Notes: generated by a model from the sequence alone, not told the origin. A stretch of 34,794 nucleotides of DNA from an uncultured Clostridia bacterium (GCA_944388565.1 CALXJG010000007.1:1-34794); one strand, 5' to 3'; shown: positions 6,718 through 16,654, counted from the stretch's first letter. Numbers and translations are program-made.

Positions 6718-9700
6718 ATGGATAAAAAGGTAAAAGAAGTCTTTTTTAATATTGCAAATGAAGAAAATAAGTTCTGTGAGGCAAAATTAGAAGAAGTTAA
6801 ATTTTCAAAAAAATTAAACGCAGTTATAATAAGTGCCACAAGTGATAATAATATTCCTCTTTACGATATTGAAGATTTTGAAAAAAGAGCATGTAAAGAA
6901 TATGAATTAAATAGCTTTAAAATAGATTATAAATATATTGGAAATGATAATGAAATTACATTAAAAAATATTCAAAATATAATATTAATAATTACTAAAA
7001 AATACGAATATACAAAGAAAATATTTGAAAATTGCAAGATAAATATAGATAATGAAGCTAAGATTATAGAGATAGTATTAGCAAAGAAATTTGCTGATTT
7101 TTTAGCTATAAAGAAAATAGATAAGTATATTAATAAATGTATAGATATCGAATATGGTAGTGGTTATACTGTACTAATAGAAGATGATCCTAATATAGTA
7201 AATAACGATGAAAATAACATTGCTGTTATAAAATTAGATGACTTAGTAAGTAGGAAGTCTAATGAACAGCAGGTAACACCAACAGTAGTATCACCTCAAG
7301 TCAAAAATACTAGTGAAAATAAATTTCCTATTAGACAAAAATTGACTCCAGAGGAAAAAGAAGAAAGAAAGCTTGCTAAAATGCCACAACCAGAAAACGT
7401 TATATATGGAATAAATATAACAACTGCTGAAAAAATAAAGGTAGAAGATATAAATACAAACTATGAAAGAGTTTGTTTTGATGGTGAAATATTTAAAGTA
7501 GATAGTAGAGAATTAAAAAGCGGTAAAATATTATTAACTTTGGATGTTACAGATTATACTAGTACAATAGCGTGTAAATTATTTTTAGATAAGGAAAAGT
7601 ATGAAGAAGTAGAAAAGAAACTTACTAAAGGAGCTTTTATTACTGTACAGGGAAGACCACAATTTGATACATATGCTAAAGAACTTGGAATAATGGTAAA
7701 TAATATAAATACAGCGCAAGCTCCTGAAAAAGAAACCAGAATGGATAATGCACAAGAAAAAAGAGTTGAATTACATTTACATACACAGATGAGTGCAATG
7801 GATGGAGTATCAGCTGCATCAGATATTATAGCTCAAGCTGTAAAATGGGGACAAAAAGCAATTGCAATAACTGATCATGGTGTTGCTCAATCTTTTCCGG
7901 ATGCTATACATTATATAACAGGAAAATTTGGAAAATTGGTAAAAAAGGAAAAAGGGTATCCAACAACACAAGAAATTGTTGATGCAGCACCAATAAAAGT
8001 AATATATGGTGTTGAAGGATATTTAACTCAAGATGTAGAACCTTTTGAAGAAATACCAGATACTTATTGTGTTTTTGATTTAGAAACAACAGGATTTAAT
8101 CCAAAACTTGAAAAAATAACAGAAATTGCAGTATGTAAAGTTAGAAATGGTGAAATAATAGATGAGTTTTCGACTTTTGTAAATCCAGAAAAAAGTATTC
8201 CAAAGAATGTACAAGAACTTACTCATATAACTGATGATATGGTAAAAGATGCCCCTACAATTGAAGAAATATTACCAAAATTTTTAGAATTTACTAAAGA
8301 TACTATATTAGTTGCTCATAATGCAAAATTTGATATAAGCTTCATATCACATTTTGCAAAAGAATTAAAACTTGAATTTAAGCCTAAAGTAATGGATACT
8401 TTAGTTATAGCAAGAGAATTATATACAAGTGTAGAAAATCATAAGCTTGGGACTTTAGCTGAGTTTTTGGGAATAACACTTGAAGGAGCACATAGAGCTA
8501 TAAACGATACAAGAGCAACTGCAAAAGTATTTTTAAGAATGCTTGAAGATGCTAAGAAAAAGGGAATCAATGAACTTGGCTATATGTATAGTGAAATAGA
8601 AGAAGACTCAAAAAAATTACCTTATTATCATATAATAATACTTGCGAAAAATTATGTAGGACTAAAAAATTTATATCGTCTTATTTCATATTCACATGTA
8701 ACCTATTTTAACAAACGTCCAAGAATACCAAGATCTTTACTTAATAGATACAAAGAAGGATTAATAATAGGTTCAGCCTGTGAAAGAGGAGAATTATATC
8801 AATCTATATTTGAAAATCAAGATGAAGAAAAAATTGAAAATATTGCAAAATATTATGACTATTTAGAAATACAACCTTTAGGTAATAATCAATTCTATAT
8901 AGATCAAGGAAAACTAAAATCACAAGAAGATTTAATAAATATAAACAAAAAGATTGTGGAACTTGGGGAAAAGTTAAACATTCCTGTTGTAGGAACATGT
9001 GATGTTCACTTTTTAAATCCGGAAGATGAAATATATAGAAGAATAATAATGGCAGGTCAAGGTTTTAGTGATGCGGATAAACAAGCTCCACTATACCTTA
9101 GAACAACTGAAGAAATGCTTAAAGAATTTGAATATCTAAGTCCAGAAAAAGCATATGAGATAGTAGTTACAAATACTAATAAAGTAGCTGACTTATGTGA
9201 TAGGATAAGTCCAATCTCTGATGAAAAATGTCCACCACATATTGATGGTTGTGAAGATACTATAAAAGATATTGCTATGACAAGAGCTCACGAGTTGTAT
9301 GGTGAAAATTTACCTGAAATCGTTAGTGAAAGGCTTGAAAAGGAACTAGACTCTATTATAAAAAATGGATTCTCGGTTATGTATATAATAGCTCAAAAGC
9401 TTGTTTGGAAATCAAATGAAGATGGTTACTTGGTTGGTTCAAGAGGTTCTGTTGGATCATCATTTGTTGCCAATATGACTGGAATTACAGAAGTTAATTC
9501 ATTAAAACCACATTATAGATGTCCAAATTGTAAATATTCTGAATTTTTAGATTATGGTGTGAAGAATGGATTTGACTTACCTGATAAAGATTGTCCAAAA
9601 TGTGGACATAGATTAGACAAAGATGGTATGGATATACCTTTTGAGACTTTCTTAGGATTTAATGGAGATAAAGAGCCCGATATTGATTTAAATTTTTCAG

Positions 9701-11106
9701 GTGAGTATCAAGCAAAGGCTCATAGATATACTGAGGTAATATTTGGAAAGGGAACTACATTTAAAGCAGGTACAATAGGTACAATTGCTGATAAAACAGC
9801 ATATGGATTTGTTTTAAAATATCTAGAAGAAAGAAATAAAACAATGTTATCTCCTGAAATAAATAGAATAGCACAAGGTTGTACTGGAATAAAAAGAACT
9901 TCAGGACAACATCCTGGAGGAATAATTGTTGTTCCAAAAGGAAGAGAAATTTATGAATTTTGTCCTGTTCAACATCCAGCAGATGATCCACATTCAGATA
10001 TTGTAACAACTCATTTTGATTATCACTCAATTGATAAAAACTTATTAAAACTTGATATACTAGGTCATGATGATCCTACAGTTATAAGAATGCTACAAGA
10101 TATAACAGGGATTGATCCTAAAAAAATACCACTTGATGATAAAGAAACAATGTCAATATTTAGTTCTACCAAAGCTTTAAAGGTAACAAAAGAACAGATA
10201 AATTCTGAAGTCGGTACTTTTGGTATACCTGAATTTGGTACAAAATTTGTAAGAGGAATGCTAGTAGACACTAAACCAACAACTTTTGAAGAACTTATAA
10301 GAATATCTGGGTTATCTCATGGTACAGATGTATGGCTAAATAATGCACAAACTCTTATTGAAGAAGGTACTTGTACATTAAGTGACGCAATCTGTACAAG
10401 AGATGATATTATGATATATTTGATTGATAAAGGCTTGCCTCCAAATCCATCATTTAAAATAATGGAAAGCGTACGTAAAGGAAAAGGCCTTAGTGAAGAA
10501 CAAGAAGCTTTAATGAGAGAACATGATGTACCAGATTGGTATATAGATTCTTGTAAGAAAATAAAATACATGTTCCCTAAAGCTCACGCGGCAGCGTATG
10601 TTACGATGGCTTTTCGTATAGCATGGTTTAAAGTACATATACCAAAAGCATATTATGCAGCTTTCTTTTCAATAAGAGCTGATGATTTCGATAGTGACTT
10701 TATGTTACGCGGTAAAGATGTAGTAAAATCAAAAATGAAAGAGATAGATAATCTTGGAAATAGTGCTGGAAATAAGGAAAAAAATATGTATCCTATACTT
10801 GAAATAGTACTTGAAATGTATGAAAGAAATATAGAGTTTTTACCTGTTGATATTTATAAATCAGATGCTACTAAATTTCTAGTAGAAAAAGATGGAATAA
10901 GACCTCCATTATCATCACTTACTGGATTTGGTGAGGTTGATGCAAATAAACTCGTTGAAGCAAGAAAAGAAGAAAAATTTACTTCAATTGAGCAAATGGC
11001 TGGTAAAGCTAGAATTGGAAAAGTGGCGGTTGAAACTCTACAAAAAGCAGGTTGTTTAAATGGTATGCCAAGATCAGAACAACTTGATATGTTTGACTTA
11101 TTATAG
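6718..11106 (+). CDS. polC: DNA polymerase III alpha subunit, Gram-positive PolC type
   Basis: PolC is the main replicative polymerase of Firmicutes and carries its own proofreading exonuclease. In the 1462 residues I see an N-terminal domain, an OB-fold (about 255-335), a PHP domain split by the exonuclease (VELHLHTQMSAMDG near 349; ITDHG), the DEDDh exonuclease (FDLETTGFNP near 453, ending HRAINDTRAT), a zinc knuckle (CPNC near 935 and CPKCG near 960), and the polymerase core with the catalytic PDIDLNFSG near 986. The C-terminus has a helix-hairpin-helix-like segment. I chose the ATG at 6718, ten bases after AAGGAGG; a GTG at 6691 lies upstream of that site. Length matches the family. Confidence 0.98.
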   Translation: MDKKVKEVFFNIANEENKFCEAKLEEVKFSKKLNAVIISATSDNNIPLYDIEDFEKRACKEYELNSFKIDYKYIGNDNEITLKNIQNIILIITKKYEYTKKIFENCKINIDNEAKIIEIVLAKKFADFLAIKKIDKYINKCIDIEYGSGYTVLIEDDPNIVNNDENNIAVIKLDDLVSRKSNEQQVTPTVVSPQVKNTSENKFPIRQKLTPEEKEERKLAKMPQPENVIYGINITTAEKIKVEDINTNYERVCFDGEIFKVDSRELKSGKILLTLDVTDYTSTIACKLFLDKEKYEEVEKKLTKGAFITVQGRPQFDTYAKELGIMVNNINTAQAPEKETRMDNAQEKRVELHLHTQMSAMDGVSAASDIIAQAVKWGQKAIAITDHGVAQSFPDAIHYITGKFGKLVKKEKGYPTTQEIVDAAPIKVIYGVEGYLTQDVEPFEEIPDTYCVFDLETTGFNPKLEKITEIAVCKVRNGEIIDEFSTFVNPEKSIPKNVQELTHITDDMVKDAPTIEEILPKFLEFTKDTILVAHNAKFDISFISHFAKELKLEFKPKVMDTLVIARELYTSVENHKLGTLAEFLGITLEGAHRAINDTRATAKVFLRMLEDAKKKGINELGYMYSEIEEDSKKLPYYHIIILAKNYVGLKNLYRLISYSHVTYFNKRPRIPRSLLNRYKEGLIIGSACERGELYQSIFENQDEEKIENIAKYYDYLEIQPLGNNQFYIDQGKLKSQEDLININKKIVELGEKLNIPVVGTCDVHFLNPEDEIYRRIIMAGQGFSDADKQAPLYLRTTEEMLKEFEYLSPEKAYEIVVTNTNKVADLCDRISPISDEKCPPHIDGCEDTIKDIAMTRAHELYGENLPEIVSERLEKELDSIIKNGFSVMYIIAQKLVWKSNEDGYLVGSRGSVGSSFVANMTGITEVNSLKPHYRCPNCKYSEFLDYGVKNGFDLPDKDCPKCGHRLDKDGMDIPFETFLGFNGDKEPDIDLNFSGEYQAKAHRYTEVIFGKGTTFKAGTIGTIADKTAYGFVLKYLEERNKTMLSPEINRIAQGCTGIKRTSGQHPGGIIVVPKGREIYEFCPVQHPADDPHSDIVTTHFDYHSIDKNLLKLDILGHDDPTVIRMLQDITGIDPKKIPLDDKETMSIFSSTKALKVTKEQINSEVGTFGIPEFGTKFVRGMLVDTKPTTFEELIRISGLSHGTDVWLNNAQTLIEEGTCTLSDAICTRDDIMIYLIDKGLPPNPSFKIMESVRKGKGLSEEQEALMREHDVPDWYIDSCKKIKYMFPKAHAAAYVTMAFRIAWFKVHIPKAYYAAFFSIRADDFDSDFMLRGKDVVKSKMKEIDNLGNSAGNKEKNMYPILEIVLEMYERNIEFLPVDIYKSDATKFLVEKDGIRPPLSSLTGFGEVDANKLVEARKEEKFTSIEQMAGKARIGKVAVETLQKAGCLNGMPRSEQLDMFDLL

Positions 11107-11152
11107 TTATATGTAGATGTAGTGAAATATTAGTGAAAAGATACATATATGC

Positions 11153-11180
11153 TTGAAAAAAAATAAAAATAGTGTATAAT
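11153..11180 (+). promoter_or_regulatory. Sigma-A promoter of hpf
   Basis: TTGAAA (11153-11158), a 16-base spacer and TATAAT (11175-11180) precede the hpf start by 20 bases, implying a very short leader. Confidence 0.6.
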
Positions 11181-11200
11181 ATAAGTGTGAGGTGATTACT

Positions 11201-11551
11201 ATGAAATTAGATTTAACAGGACTTCGTATAGAAGTAACAGATGCTTTTAGAGATTTTACTGAAAAGAAAATACAAAAACTTTCAAAGTTCTTTGAACCAA
11301 ATACTATATGTCATGTAACTTTTACAGAAAGATCAAAAGGAAAACAACGTATCGATATGAGAATTGAATACAAATCACGTACTTATCTTGCAGAAGAAAA
11401 TTGTGAAGATATTTACTATGGATTAGAAGCTCTAATTAGTAAAATTGAAGGACAAATAAGAAAAGATAAGTCTTTAGCAGAAAAAAGAAGAAAAGAAGGC
11501 ATACCTGAAGATGTAGAAGAAAATATCGAAAATGTACTAGATGAAGAATAA
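11201..11551 (+). CDS. hpf: Ribosome hibernation-promoting factor, short form
   Basis: The protein binds the 30S subunit at the mRNA/tRNA channel and silences ribosomes in stationary phase. The 116 residues contain the S30AE/YfiA domain (MKLDLTGLRIEVTDAFRDF..., YLAEENCEDIYYGLEALISK) and an acidic tail. I chose the ATG at 11201, six bases after GAGGTG. Most Firmicutes have a long HPF of about 175-190 residues whose C-terminal domain makes 100S dimers by itself. That domain is missing, and a strong terminator follows at once, so this is not a frameshift. A separate partner may be needed for dimerisation. Confidence 0.92.
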   Translation: MKLDLTGLRIEVTDAFRDFTEKKIQKLSKFFEPNTICHVTFTERSKGKQRIDMRIEYKSRTYLAEENCEDIYYGLEALISKIEGQIRKDKSLAEKRRKEGIPEDVEENIENVLDEE

Positions 11552-11554
11552 TAT

Positions 11555-11587
11555 AAAGAACTCCTATTTTTTTTAGGAGTTCTTTTT
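11555..11587 (+). terminator. Intrinsic terminator of hpf
   Basis: A 12-base-pair stem (11555-11566 with 11574-11585) has a T-only loop and a T-rich tail, four bases after the stop codon. Confidence 0.85.
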
Positions 11588-11671
11588 CTATATATATTGA
11601 ATAAGATTTTTATATGTGATAAAATTATTATATATGAACCATTTTAGGTACTTAGTAAAGATTACATAATA

Positions 11672-11700
11672 TTGACTTTGTCCATATTTTATGGTATAAT
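11672..11700 (+). promoter_or_regulatory. Sigma-A promoter of the adhesin sortase
   Basis: TTGACT (11672-11677), 17 bases, and TATAAT (11695-11700) lie 32 bases before the sortase start. Confidence 0.65.
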
Positions 11701-11732
11701 AATGATATATTATGTCGAAAGAGGGAAGAGAT

Positions 11733-12332
11733 ATGAAATCAAAAATAACACATGTGATAATAATAATAGTTGCAATAGTTGTAATATCTGCAATTGCAAT
11801 ATTTATAAAGGAAATGTTAAGTAAAACAGAATTGCAAAAATTAAAAACAACAGAAGAGATTGCCAATACTTTGGTGGATATACCAGATCCAGCACAAGGT
11901 GAATTAAAACCAGAAGACATTATAACAGTAAAAAATGGTGCAATAGCAGTAATAGATATACCAAGCCAAGGAATAAGAGGCCAAGTTGTTGAAGGTACAG
12001 ATGATGAAACCTTAAAAAACTATATAGGTAAATTTGAAGGTTGTGCTTATCCTGGGGAATATGGTAACTTTAGTGTAGCAGCTCACAATAATATTTATAC
12101 AGAAATCTTTAGAAATTTATATAAAGTTAAGGTTGGAGATGAAGTTAGAGTAATAACTAGACAAAAAGAGCATATATATAGAGTAAACTCAATAGAAAAA
12201 ATAGCTCCTACAAGAATAGATGTATTAAATGAAGATAAATCTAAACAAGAAATTACTTTAATAACATGCTCTGATATGTCAAGAACAAGGATTTGTGTAA
12301 AAGGAACACTAATTTCTTCAAATGATATTTAA
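11733..12332 (+). CDS. Sortase (class D-like), next to its probable LPXTG substrate
   Basis: Sortases cut surface proteins at LPXTG-type motifs and attach them to the wall or to each other. This 200-residue protein has an N-terminal membrane anchor (about 6-27) and the sortase barrel. The catalytic triad can be read as His in VAAHNN, Cys in TLITC, and Arg in TRICVKG. The loop between the Cys and Arg strands is short, and there is no C-terminal membrane segment, which argues against a class C pilin polymerase. The class is uncertain (A, D or E-like). I chose the ATG at 11733, seven bases after GAGGG. The LPVTG adhesin gene starts 229 bases downstream under its own promoter, so this enzyme most likely anchors it. 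Confidence 0.85.
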   Translation: MKSKITHVIIIIVAIVVISAIAIFIKEMLSKTELQKLKTTEEIANTLVDIPDPAQGELKPEDIITVKNGAIAVIDIPSQGIRGQVVEGTDDETLKNYIGKFEGCAYPGEYGNFSVAAHNNIYTEIFRNLYKVKVGDEVRVITRQKEHIYRVNSIEKIAPTRIDVLNEDKSKQEITLITCSDMSRTRICVKGTLISSNDI

Positions 12333-12477
12333 TAAAACGTATAATATCAACAAAAAGCGACAAATATTTCACAAATGTTACAAAATTAAGTAATTAAAAA
12401 TATATGTAAAGTAATATTCTTAAAAATAGTTATGTAATCACGAAATGTTTATTTTGTAGAAAAATAGCACAAAAATA

Positions 12478-12506
12478 TTGACTTAATCAATAATTTGTGC
12501 TATAAT
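12478..12506 (+). promoter_or_regulatory. Sigma-A promoter of the adhesin gene
   Basis: TTGACT (12478-12483), 17 bases, and TATAAT (12501-12506). The transcript would begin with a small hairpin, GTTATG (12521-12526) pairing with CATAAC (12532-12537), which might stabilise the long mRNA. I see no recognisable riboswitch in 12333-12561. Confidence 0.65.
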
Positions 12507-12561
12507 TATTTTATAAGCGGGTTATGTAAAGCATAACAAAAAAATATGGAGGATAAAAATT

Positions 12562-15531
12562 ATGGAAAAGTTAAAAAATATTAAAAATTTTAAATGGAAA
12601 TTACTTACTATGATATTAGTATTTGTATTATTAGTAGTCCAAATAGGTCCATTTTTAGTTTTAGCTGATGAAAATCAATTAAAATTTTCTTATCAAGTAA
12701 TGCCTACACCAGCTACAAACGAATATTATGGAACACGTTTAGGATTCAGTAAGTTTTGGTTAGGAGATAGTGTTGCATATTGTTTAGATTATGCATTAGA
12801 TTTACCATCATCTAATGGTACTATGCTTAATTATTTAAGAGATGCATCTCCAGTTACAACAGCTGCTTTAATGTATGGTTATCCAAATTATTCAGCTGCT
12901 CAGTTAGGAGTTAATTCAGTAGATGAAGCGGTACTTGCAACTCAACTTGCAGTATGGTCTGTAGCAAAATCTTCAAATCCTACAGATTCTATAAAGACAG
13001 ATAAAATTGTTGATTTTAATAATTTTACACCTGTTCCAGGTTATGAAGAGTATATGCAAAGAGTAATTGCATCTGCTAAAAGAATAGTAAATAGAGCAAT
13101 AAATAATCCAAATTATACAAATCCTCATATGTATGCTAGTTCCGCAGACGCGAAATTAACAAATCAAAGTGGTTTAATAAAAGCTGGTCCATATAAAGTA
13201 GTTGCTACTGGTTATAACGTAAATAGTGTAACAGTTAGTTTAGCAAATCAACCACAATCTGCTAGAATAGTAGACGCAAATGGTAATGAAAAAACTACAT
13301 TTAATAATGGTGATACTTTCTACGTATGGATGAATGAGACAGAAGAAGGTTCTACATTAACTATTAATTTACATTCATCTGGAAGTATAACAGAAGGTAA
13401 AATATATGGTACAGGAAATTCAGGTGACGGTGTTCAAGATTATATAAAACTTTCTAATAAACCTATTGAATTAACTGATAGCTTAGAATTAAAATGGCCT
13501 ACATTAACAGGTTCAATAGAATTTAGAAAAATAGATCAATTTGGTAATTTAGTACCAGGAGCTAAATTTGAATTAAGAGATTCAAGTGGTAAAGTAGTAG
13601 CTCAAGCAACAGTACCTGAAAATGGTATAGTTAAATTTGATAACTTAAAAATAGGTAAATATACTTTAGTAGAAACTGAAGCTCCAGATGGTTATATACT
13701 TCCAATAGAAGGAGTTAATGTCACAGTTACAACAAATGTAACAGTAAGATTTAACTTCCAAAACAGAAAAATAGTTGGTGGATTAAAGATAATAAAAGTT
13801 GATGAAAATAATAAACCACTTGCTGGAGTAAAATTTGAAATATTAGATGAAAACAAAAATGTTATTCAAACAATAACAACAAACTCACAAGGTGAAGCTG
13901 CAACAGATACATTAACATTAGGAAAATATTACTATAGAGAAGTAGAAGCTCCTGAATGGGTTGTTATAGATAAAACAGAACATCCTTTTACAGTAAGTGA
14001 TGCCAATAAAACTATTGAAGTAAGAGTAGAAAATGAATTAGTTAAAGGACAATTTAAAGTAGTTAAAAAAGATGAAAATGGAACACCACTTAAAGGAGTA
14101 ACATTCCAAATCTTAGATGAAAACAAGAAAGTTGTTCAAACAATAACTACTGATGAAAATGGTATAGCACAAACAAAAGAACTTAAAGGTGGAAAATACT
14201 ATTATAAAGAAGTAAAAGTACCAGATGGTATAATATTAGATCCAACAGAATATGAATTTACAATGGATTATAAAGATGTAACTAAAGAAATTGTTAACTA
14301 CTTTGAAAAAGGTACTTTAAAAATTATAAAAGTAGATGAAAATGAGGTTCCACTAGAGGGAATAAAATTTGAAATCTATAACAGCAATAAAGAATTAGTT
14401 GATACAATAGTTACAGATAAAAATGGTGTAGCACAATCTAAACCACTTGTACTAGGAAAATATTATTACAAAGAAGTAGAAGCTCCAGATAATATAGTAA
14501 TAGATGATAAGATGTATGAATTTACATTAAAAGAAAATAACCAAGTAGTAGTTGCTAATATGGTAAATAACTACAAGAAAGGTACACTTAGAATAATAAA
14601 AGTAGATGAAAATGAAGAACCTTTAGAAGGTATAACATTTGAAATCTATAATGAAGATAAACAATTAGTTGATACAATAGTTACTAACAAAAAAGGTATA
14701 GCTGAATCTAAAGACTTAGTACTTGGTACATATTACTATAAAGAGACAAAAGCTCCAGACAACATAATAATAGATAATGAAATGCGTAAAGTTGAAATAA
14801 CTGAAGATGGTCAAGTAGTAATTGCTAATATGGTTAACTACTATAAGAAAGGAAGCATAGAGTTTATAAAGATTGACGATACAGGAGCTCCACTTGAAGG
14901 AGTAACATTTGAAATACTAAACTCTAAAAAGAAAGTAATTGCTACAGTTACTACAAATTCAGAAGGAACTGCTAAAGTTGAAGGATTATTACTAGGAAAA
15001 TATTACTATAGAGAAGTAGAGGCACCAGATAATGTAGTAATGGATAAAAACTTATATGAATTCGAAATAGTAGAACATGAACAAGTTGTTACAAAAGAGA
15101 TTACAAATAAGAGAATACAAGGTGAATTAGTAATAACGAAGAAAGATAAAGACACTAAAGAAGTAATAGCTGGAGTAACATTCCAATTATTAAACGAAAA
15201 CCATGAAGTTATCGACTCAGGAGTAACAGACGAAAATGGTATAGTTAAATTTGGAGGATTACTAAAAGGAAAATATTACTTCAAAGAAGTAGAAGCACCA
15301 GATGGTTATATAATGGACTCTAATGAATATGAATTTAATATAGAAAATGACTCTCAAGTAATTGCTAAAGTAGTATATAATGACCCTGTAAAATTGCCAG
15401 TAACTGGTGGATTTATAGGAACAAATACACTAATAGTAATAATAGTAGCAGTAGTAGTAATAGCAACTTATGTAATAACAATGCTAGTATTAAAAAACAG
15501 AAAAGATAAAGCTGATAAAACTAATCAATAA
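12562..15531 (+). CDS. LPXTG-anchored adhesin with thioester domain and seven CnaB (SpaA-type) repeats
   Basis: This is a 989-residue wall-anchored protein. It has a signal peptide (about 1-36), an N-terminal thioester (TQXA) domain in which Cys 74 (VAYCLDY) and Gln 128 (LATQLAVW) should form the internal thioester, then seven CnaB domains of about 70-90 residues, and an LPVTG signal at 945-949 followed by a membrane helix and a Lys-rich tail. Thioester domains bind host or matrix proteins covalently; CnaB domains form a stiff stalk through Lys-Asn isopeptide bonds, with the catalytic Glu in the recurring YYxEVEAPD. The upstream sortase is its likely anchoring enzyme. There is no separate pilin-polymerising enzyme here, so a monomeric fibre is more likely than a pilus. 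Confidence 0.93.
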   Translation: MEKLKNIKNFKWKLLTMILVFVLLVVQIGPFLVLADENQLKFSYQVMPTPATNEYYGTRLGFSKFWLGDSVAYCLDYALDLPSSNGTMLNYLRDASPVTTAALMYGYPNYSAAQLGVNSVDEAVLATQLAVWSVAKSSNPTDSIKTDKIVDFNNFTPVPGYEEYMQRVIASAKRIVNRAINNPNYTNPHMYASSADAKLTNQSGLIKAGPYKVVATGYNVNSVTVSLANQPQSARIVDANGNEKTTFNNGDTFYVWMNETEEGSTLTINLHSSGSITEGKIYGTGNSGDGVQDYIKLSNKPIELTDSLELKWPTLTGSIEFRKIDQFGNLVPGAKFELRDSSGKVVAQATVPENGIVKFDNLKIGKYTLVETEAPDGYILPIEGVNVTVTTNVTVRFNFQNRKIVGGLKIIKVDENNKPLAGVKFEILDENKNVIQTITTNSQGEAATDTLTLGKYYYREVEAPEWVVIDKTEHPFTVSDANKTIEVRVENELVKGQFKVVKKDENGTPLKGVTFQILDENKKVVQTITTDENGIAQTKELKGGKYYYKEVKVPDGIILDPTEYEFTMDYKDVTKEIVNYFEKGTLKIIKVDENEVPLEGIKFEIYNSNKELVDTIVTDKNGVAQSKPLVLGKYYYKEVEAPDNIVIDDKMYEFTLKENNQVVVANMVNNYKKGTLRIIKVDENEEPLEGITFEIYNEDKQLVDTIVTNKKGIAESKDLVLGTYYYKETKAPDNIIIDNEMRKVEITEDGQVVIANMVNYYKKGSIEFIKIDDTGAPLEGVTFEILNSKKKVIATVTTNSEGTAKVEGLLLGKYYYREVEAPDNVVMDKNLYEFEIVEHEQVVTKEITNKRIQGELVITKKDKDTKEVIAGVTFQLLNENHEVIDSGVTDENGIVKFGGLLKGKYYFKEVEAPDGYIMDSNEYEFNIENDSQVIAKVVYNDPVKLPVTGGFIGTNTLIVIIVAVVVIATYVITMLVLKNRKDKADKTNQ
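13504..15384 (+). repeat. Seven tandem CnaB-domain coding repeats
   Basis: The repeats begin at residues reading SIEFRKIDQ, GLKIIKVDEN, QFKVVKKDEN, TLKIIKVDEN, TLRIIKVDEN, SIEFIKIDD and ELVITKKDKD. Each then has a PLxGVxFEI-type strand and a KYYYxEVEAPD-type strand. Repeats four and five are close at the DNA level too, which suggests recent duplication and possible length variation between strains. Confidence 0.85.
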
Positions 15532-15547
15532 AAATTTAATACTAAAT

Positions 15548-15577
15548 AAAGAAGAATAGGTAAAACTATTCTTCTTT
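15548..15577 (+). terminator. Hairpin after the adhesin gene
   Basis: A perfect 12-base-pair stem (15548-15559 with 15566-15577) with a 6-base loop. Few T residues follow the stem, so termination may be partial and tsaC could be reached by read-through. Confidence 0.55.
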
Positions 15578-15601
15578 GTTGGTGTAAAAGAAGGATTTAA
15601 A

Positions 15602-16654
15602 ATGAAAGAATTAATTGACTTTAAAGAAAAAATAGATAAAGATAAATTAGAAGAGGTTTGTAAAAGCATTAAAGATGGTTCAGTTATAGTATTTCCTACT
15701 GAAACTGTTTATGGCATAGGAGCAAACGCCTTAGATAAAAGCGCTGTAAAGAAAATTTTTATGGCAAAAAATAGACCAACAGATAACCCTTTAATAGTAC
15801 ATATAAGTAATTATGACATGTTAGATAAAGTGGTTAGTAATGTAAGTAAGTATGAAAAGATTTTAATGGATAAATTTTGGCCAGGGCCACTTACTATAAT
15901 ACTTCCAAAGAAAGAAGAAATTCCTAATATAGTAACTTGTAATTTAGATACTGTTGGAGTAAGAATGCCAAGTAATAAAATTGCTATTAATATAATTGAA
16001 AAAAGCGGAGTACCAATTGCAGCGCCTAGTGCTAACATATCAGGAAAACCAAGCGGAACTTTAGTTACAGATATAGTTGATGAGTTAAAAGATAGAGTAG
16101 ATTATATTATCGATGGTGGTATCTCCGATATAGGTCTTGAATCTACAGTTGTAAAACTTGATAATGATGTTGTAAATATATTAAGACCTGGTGCTATAAC
16201 TAAAGAAGATATATTAAGCACAGGATTAAATGTGGTTTTAGATAAGCATCTATTTAAAGATGTAAAGGAAAATGAAAAAGTTGCTTCCCCTGGTATGAAG
16301 CATAGACATTATGCACCAAAAGTAAAAACTATATTAGTTTATAGTAATGATGAAAAAAAAGAATACGATAGAATATGTGATATAATTAATGAGAATAATA
16401 ATAAAAAGATAAGTATTTTAGGATTTAATGAAAATAAAGAAAAATATATAAACAAACCAAATGTTAAGTTTATGTGTATTGGTAGTAAGCATGATTTAAA
16501 TAGTGTTGCTAAAAATGTTTTTACTGTTCTTAGAAAAGTAGATAAATATGATCTAGATTTATCTATTATAGAAGGAGTGGAAAAACAAGGTATTGGACTT
16601 GCAATAATGAATAGACTTACTAGGGCTTGTGGGTATAATGTAATAGAATTGTAA
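15602..16654 (+). CDS. tsaC: Threonylcarbamoyl-AMP synthase (Sua5/YwlC type)
   Basis: The enzyme makes threonylcarbamoyl-AMP from Thr, bicarbonate and ATP, the first step toward the t6A37 modification of ANN-reading tRNAs. The N-terminal YrdC domain (about 15-200) shows FPTETVYGIGANA, KNRPTDNPLIVHI, FWPGPLTIIL, VGVRMPSN and PIAAPSANISGKPSGT. The C-terminal half is the Sua5 domain (after SPGMKHRHYAPK), so at 350 residues this is the long Sua5 form rather than the short TsaC form. The ribosome binding site is AGAAGGA just before the ATG. In many Firmicutes secY, not this gene, precedes adk. Confidence 0.95.
   Translation: MKELIDFKEKIDKDKLEEVCKSIKDGSVIVFPTETVYGIGANALDKSAVKKIFMAKNRPTDNPLIVHISNYDMLDKVVSNVSKYEKILMDKFWPGPLTIILPKKEEIPNIVTCNLDTVGVRMPSNKIAINIIEKSGVPIAAPSANISGKPSGTLVTDIVDELKDRVDYIIDGGISDIGLESTVVKLDNDVVNILRPGAITKEDILSTGLNVVLDKHLFKDVKENEKVASPGMKHRHYAPKVKTILVYSNDEKKEYDRICDIINENNNKKISILGFNENKEKYINKPNVKFMCIGSKHDLNSVAKNVFTVLRKVDKYDLDLSIIEGVEKQGIGLAIMNRLTRACGYNVIEL

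Noticed and set aside
9761-10571. Several minus-strand ORFs of 68-89 residues inside polC
   Set aside because: They are antisense to conserved polymerase motifs, lack ribosome binding sites and have the composition expected of shadows.
12333-12477. c-di-GMP or other riboswitch before the adhesin gene
   Set aside because: Adhesin genes of Clostridia often have one, but this AT-rich stretch shows no conserved riboswitch core, and the promoter lies downstream of it.
13504-15384. CRISPR-like regular repeats
   Set aside because: The repeat unit is about 270 bases, in frame, and encodes CnaB domains; there are no short identical repeats with unique spacers.
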